A DNA stretch of 52,687 bases, taken from Comamonadaceae bacterium. GTDB lineage: Bacteria > Pseudomonadota > Gammaproteobacteria > Burkholderiales > Burkholderiaceae_C. Shown here one piece after another: positions 52,122-52,687 of the stretch (the first letter of the stretch is position 1; the number at the start of each line of letters is the position of its first letter). The DNA is taken from contig JAIXPL010000032.1 of NCBI GenBank assembly GCA_027486255.1, positions 1 to 52,687 of the forward strand. Reading direction: 5' to 3'. The position numbers and the translations under genes were made by a program. The notes below the pieces were generated by a model. That model worked only from the letters and a program-made list of their open reading frames with translations, made no database searches and had not been told where the DNA came from.

Positions 52122-52687
52122 GTGGCCCATCCGCCCCAGGCCATGACGCTTCACCGGCAGGGATTGCCCGCCTCGGCCGAGGGGCAGCGCTATGACATGG
52201 TGGTCGTGGGCGCCGGAGGCGCGGGCCTGGCCGCCGCCCTCTTTGCCGCCCTGGGCGGCGCGCGCGTGCTGCTGGTCGAGCGCACCGGCCTCGTGGGCGG
52301 CACCACGGCCTGGTCGGCGGCCACCACCTGGATTCCCGGCAGCCACCATGCGGCCACCGTCAACCCCGAAGACAGCCTCGCGGAAGTCTCGCGCTATCTG
52401 GACCATGCCGTCGGCGATCGCGCGCCCCGGGCCGTTCGAGAGGCCTTTTTGCAGCACGGTGCCGAAGCGGTGCGCCGCATCGAAGCGGGCAGCGAGGTGC
52501 AGTTTCGGCCCTATGCCAAGCACCCCGACTACATCAGCGACCTGCCGGGCTCCACCCTCTGCGGCCGCGCGCTGGAGCCCCTGCCCTTCGATGGCCGCCT
52601 GCTCGGCCCGCTGCTGAGCCTGGTGCGTCCGCCCATCCCGGAGTTCACGGTGCTCGGCGGCATGATGATCGACCGCTACGACATCCC
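52122..52687 (+). CDS. second KstD-like FAD-dependent dehydrogenase, 5' part
   Basis: The visible 188 residues begin at the GTG at 52122, which has AAGGAG 7 bases upstream; an ATG at 52143 is the alternative. The FAD-binding GAGGAG at 30-35 and GGTTAWSAATTWIPGS match the motif of the flavoprotein at 48654, so the two are paralogues in opposite orientation around the IclR operator. It starts 2 bases after the AroE-like gene and shares its transcript. The gene runs off the window. A desaturase acting after the AroE-like step is plausible. Confidence 0.87.
   Translation, partial: MAHPPQAMTLHRQGLPASAEGQRYDMVVVGAGGAGLAAALFAALGGARVLLVERTGLVGGTTAWSAATTWIPGSHHAATVNPEDSLAEVSRYLDHAVGDRAPRAVREAFLQHGAEAVRRIEAGSEVQFRPYAKHPDYISDLPGSTLCGRALEPLPFDGRLLGPLLSLVRPPIPEFTVLGGMMIDRYDI

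Overview
The window reads as chromosome of a high-GC betaproteobacterium, most likely a Burkholderiales member of the Comamonadaceae type. The reasons are a Bug/TctC periplasmic binding protein, a second stand-alone IF-1 gene, an EpsB/E/F/G/L-type exopolysaccharide locus, a tandem glycine riboswitch before gcvT-gcvH-gcvP, and protein sequences that look familiar from that group. That placement is inference from recognised families, not a database result. I see no rRNA, insertion sequence, integrase, prophage or CRISPR array. Genes are densely packed, often with ATGA or GTGA overlaps.

Layout. 1-3.7 kb: 5' part of alaS, a GabD-type succinate-semialdehyde dehydrogenase, a membrane protein and tRNA-Gly(CCC). 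3.7-11.1 kb: an accessory catabolic locus. A three-subunit molybdenum hydroxylase (FAD, 2Fe-2S and Mo subunits) is followed by an 'amino acid synthesis' family protein (PF06684 type) and a ketopantoate-reductase-like dehydrogenase. It diverges from a GntR regulator and a Bug solute-binding protein, with two overlapping promoters in the gap. 11.2-18 kb: a small hypothetical gene, a second IF-1, a scoAB CoA-transferase with a divergent PAS-LuxR regulator and a perfect 22-bp palindrome between them, a two-TM potassium channel, an AhpD-like protein, a thioesterase and ETF-ubiquinone oxidoreductase.

18.1-31.7 kb: an exopolysaccharide locus in two converging arms. The plus arm holds a small secreted protein, a flippase, an O-antigen-ligase/polymerase-type protein and three glycosyltransferases. 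The minus arm holds an undecaprenyl-phosphate sugar transferase, EpsL, EpsE, EpsF, EpsG and a WecB/TagA/CpsF glycosyltransferase. Together they can account for priming, elongation, flipping, polymerisation, chain-length control and export. 31.8-36.7 kb: tandem glycine riboswitch plus the glycine cleavage genes. 36.7-39.4 kb: FKBP isomerase, an HTTM-like membrane protein with a small partner, and an alpha/beta hydrolase. 39.5-43.5 kb: a BigR-type persulfide-response locus (Blh-like hydrolase divergent from bigR, two YeeE/YedE half-transporters and a SulP transporter) around a perfect 12+12 bp palindrome. 43.5-44.4 kb: a SUI1/YciH homologue and arfB, flanked by REP-like repeats.

44.4-52.7 kb: a catabolic region that I find the most likely to hold an undescribed pathway. 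It has a 3-dehydroshikimate-dehydratase-like TIM barrel and an HPPD-like dioxygenase as two separate adjacent genes (these are fused in QuiC1-type enzymes), a second TIM-barrel isomerase, a NIPSNAP-family protein, two KstD-like flavoproteins, an AroE-like dehydrogenase with an altered substrate motif, and two IclR regulators. One regulator lies beside a textbook TGGAA-N5-TTCCA operator. A route for breakdown of a hydroaromatic or alicyclic acid toward protocatechuate is the simplest reading, but the substrate is not shown by the sequence.
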